From Aspidiotus rigidus (lineage: Eukaryota > Arthropoda > Insecta > Hemiptera > Diaspididae), in the NCBI GenBank assembly GCA_035079385.1, contig JAVHKY010000056.1:868001-932000 (forward strand): a stretch of 64,000 nt of DNA, in the 5' to 3' direction. The stretch's first letter is position 1. Each line of letters opens with the position of its first letter. Both the position numbers and the translations under genes were made by a program. Below, one piece after another: positions 61,020-64,000 of the stretch. The notes under the pieces were generated by a model. It worked only from the letters and a program-made list of their open reading frames with translations. It was not told the DNA's origin and ran no database searches.

Positions 61020-62520
61020 ACTGACACAAAAGAGTGAGAGGTGGCGAAGATGTCCATGGAAGCATGGATGAGAAAATGGGGAGAAGGGGCTGAAATTTAA
61101 GATGGTGGTCTAGGTGAAATTGTAATGAAAGGAGTAGAGTTTTGAGGCAGGAGAGAGGGGAGGGAGACAGGGACGAGGGGAAACTGGGCAGTAAACGCGA
61201 GGAAGTTTGCTGTAATCAATAATGAGCGGAATTGTATCTAGGGGGAATGACAGCCTCAGCGCACAGGCCTAGCGTAGGACTGGTGCGCAAGGCACCAAGG
61301 GCTCCAAATGTAAGGGTGCAGATTAAATTGTGTCCAAGAGATTTTAGGGATGATTTGTCAGCCTGTCTGTAGATAGGGAATCTCTAGTCCAGTTGTGATG
61401 AGTGTGGGATAGATATTTAAGGATATTTAGTGAGTTTAGAAATTTGGATTTTAGAAGTTTAATGTGGGGAGTTAAGGAGTGTTCGGAATCGAAGGTAAGG
61501 CAAAGGAATTTAGTGGAGGATTGGAGGCTGATCTTCAAGTTGGGCGATAGAGAGAAGACGTGAGCGTTTTTTGCAGAATATTAGTAGAACGGGTTTTTTG
61601 CTGAAAAATTGGAACCCACAATCCGAGGCCCAAGAGAAGACCTTGTCGAGGGCGAGTTGGAGAAGACGTGCTACTCTTTTGGGAGACACAGAAGTCATCA
61701 GCAAAAAGTTGTTTGGAAGGGGGAAAGAGAACTCAGTTTATTAGATCATTTATGGCAATCAGGAAGAGAGGAACCCTCCAAACCTCAGCTTTTTTGAATG
61801 TAGTGGAGAGAAGAGTAGTGGTTATGAATTCGAACTGTTATGGGTCTGTCATGGAGGAGGGGGGAGTAAATTGCTTTGAAGGCTTATTTCATATAATTCA
61901 AAAGGAAATGTAGTGTCGCCAATTACCTGAAGATCAAAGAATATAGTGTAAAGTGAAGAGTTATTACGGAATAATTCTTTAATTTGGTGGTTGAGATCTC
62001 GAAGATGGCTTGTCACGTGTTTTTACCTTTACGAAAGCCGTCTTGACACGGTGATGGGATGTCGTTAGATTCAAGAAACCAGAATAATCTTTTGTTGAGG
62101 ACTTTTTGAAAGAGTTTATCTAGAACGGAGGTTGGGGCGATGGAGGGATTTTCAGGTTTCAGAATTGAGAGGCTGAGAGTAGGATGAAGTTGAAGAGGAC
62201 GAGAAGAGAATGAAGGGAATCGGGGTGGAGGTTTTTGAGCGTGAAAGCGAGAATGTTGTCAGAGCCAGGGGTGGTTTTTTTGAGATTCTTTTAAATGGTA
62301 GAGTCGAGTTCGGATGGGGAGAGAGGGAGATTGTACGGAAGGGGGGAGAAGTCCTTGGTGAAGGAGTAGGGGTGAGATTTGGCTTGAGATTTTAGATTGA
62401 GGAAGTCGCTGTCTGAATCACTGACCATTGGGAAGCAAAGAGTTCGGAAATATCATGGGGGAGGAAAACGGTAGTTCAATCAGATTCGGATTTGGGATGG
62501 GAGATAGTTACTCGCTAATT
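61020..62520 (-). mobile_element. Decayed non-LTR retrotransposon, reverse-transcriptase region (jockey/I-type)
   Basis: Read on the - strand in three interrupted frames, the order of conserved reverse-transcriptase landmarks is intact. They are PGSDNILAFTLKNLHPDSL near 62250, DGFRKG (62025-62041), LFLIAINDL near 61755, the catalytic FADDFCVSQK (FADD at 61694-61705), and a thumb-like PHIKLLKSK followed by NILKYLSH near 61430. Beyond these lies a GALRTSP-x-LCAEAVIPP motif at about 61240-61302, typical of jockey- and I-related elements after the RT. Frameshifts and stops make it inactive. The purine-rich + strand is its antisense. The endonuclease and 5' part are missing, as in a 5'-truncated LINE. 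Confidence 0.85.
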
Positions 62521-64000
62521 GCTTTATATCTCTTTACATAGAGGAATGGGAAGCAGGCTTACTGATACCCGCGACAAATAAGCTCCAAGACCGTTTTAAA
62601 GAAACTTGACAGTTTAGAACCTGAGTACAGGACTGTAATAAAAAAAAAAATTGAATGAAGAAGAGTAACTACTTCTGGAAGGAGGAACCAATTTTTATGA
62701 AGTATATAACTCCCTCCGGAAGAGAGCACTATACTTGTGGATGGGTATTTTTAGGAAGTCATTGGGAAAATATTCCTTACAAATTCACAAAACAATGTTT
62801 ACTCGAGATTTTTCTAAAATTATGTTCAACTTTACTGGATTAAAAATTAGTGACATCATGAAATACAGTATATCTTTGCATGCCATCTCTTTTTGAAACT
62901 GTTGCGAACGAAATTTTATACGTTAAAGAACACTATAAAATTTACTTTGTTAATACAATAGTGTCCGTAAACAATAATCTTAGTTTCAAAATTTTTGAAA
63001 CGGAAAATCCTTGAAACCAAGCAGTCTATGAATTAACAAAACTCGGGCAAATTATCTTCTCTCCTCTATCTTGTAGAGTTATACAAACACATTATCATGA
63101 AACCCAAACACTTTTAAATTGCAACAATATAGAAAGCAGTCCGGACGTCGACAACCCGTTCTACGCAACACTAAAATTTACGTGTACTTCATACTCTAAA
63201 TCACGGGTGATTTCTAAAGATACTAGACTCACTCAGTTTCAATCATCAAAAATTTCAAGAGATATTCCATTCCAAAATTGAAAATTGAGCCAAGTTCCAT
63301 GAAAAAATGAAGTTTCGTAGGTATTACAACGCTTAATACGTCTCTTTTTTCAAGGAGGATAATGGAGATTAAAAAAAAAAAAATTACTATCAGATTTCAC
63401 TGTATCAACTTGCGAGCAACATCTATCAGCAGTTTTTCTAGGCTTCGGAAACTTGAGGCGATGTTTGGAGAAACACCGTACTCGCAATCGTCTTCTTACG
63501 TTATCTTGAGATACTCGAGGTTAAATCAGATGCATCGGTCTGAAATCGGGCCATTTCTTCGTTATTTTACTGAACGTACCACTTCGTTCTAAACTTTCGG
63601 TCTATTAAAAAAGAATACAACCTGTGGAAATTGACAATCAAACCCAGGCCAATACATATTGTGCAGAATGGTCGGCCCAATTTATATAACGACGTTAGGA
63701 GACTACTGTACAGCGAACTTCTCATGTATCGTTAATTTCGCTAGATCCATTTAACCTCCTCCTACAGACTGCAACGGCCCACGTTTTCTTCTTTCTCGCA
63801 TTCATTTCATTATTTTTTATACTCGTATGCAAAATAAACTTGAAACCCGAGTTTATTAAAGCAATTATTTAGGAAAGATACTCTCGAAGACAATTCAATC
63901 AGCGCTATTTTCGAATTCAACTAAATCTAAAATTCTTCCTCGAGTAATTTATATAAGTAAACTGTATAGAGTGCGTGGCTTTCGGGAGAATAATTTACGT
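62521..64000. other. Intergenic sequence, no recognised content
   Basis: AT-rich, with short open frames only (62655-62843 and 63362-63592 on +) that lack motifs. An A-tract at 62639-62650 may be the relic of an insertion. I see no exon, RNA gene or clear repeat. Confidence 0.6.

Overview
The window reads as nuclear DNA of an insect. It is AT-rich, CpG is not depleted, introns are large with canonical GT/AG boundaries, and decayed eukaryotic transposable elements are scattered through it. I see no bacterial or organellar gene. CpG frequency might fit a hymenopteran, but I cannot assign an order or species from sequence alone.

One gene dominates. It is the insect GATA2/3-class transcription factor, the counterpart of Drosophila grain (grn, GATAc), on the + strand across at least 4.4-59.7 kb. 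Five coding exons fit together in phase: 4417-5073 (transactivation region with an FPPTPPKD motif), 13247-13392 (N-terminal GATA zinc finger), 44179-44313 (C-terminal zinc finger), 53912-54334 (basic tail of the C-finger plus a Gly/His-rich tail) and probably 56997-57065 (short terminal exon). Together they encode about 475 residues. The most N-terminal coding part, expected from GATA2/3 relatives, was not found and probably lies upstream of the window. The 3' UTR probably runs from 57066 to about 59665, with a second possible poly(A) signal at 60128. A 210-bp in-phase open segment at 10516-10725 could be a cassette exon between the first two exons, or a decayed foreign coding fragment.

The introns (8.2, 30.8, 9.6 and 2.7 kb) hold no second gene that I can support. 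They contain microsatellites, short tandem repeats, diverged inverted or direct duplications (23.6/24.8 kb and 48/50 kb), degenerate coding-like stretches (about 23.3 and 27.2 kb), a CpG-dense segment near 38.0-38.4 kb and an unusual TCGA-enriched tract at 44.7-45.4 kb. Intron 4 carries a 385-bp foldback element with CACTA termini and a TAA target duplication. The presumed 3' UTR carries a 15-bp-TSD insertion containing a perfect 178-bp palindrome whose arms carry a hammerhead-ribozyme-like core.

Downstream of the gene, on the - strand, are a tRNA-derived SINE (about 60.4-60.8 kb) and a decayed non-LTR retrotransposon reverse-transcriptase region (about 61.0-62.5 kb). From 62.5 to 64 kb I see nothing recognisable.
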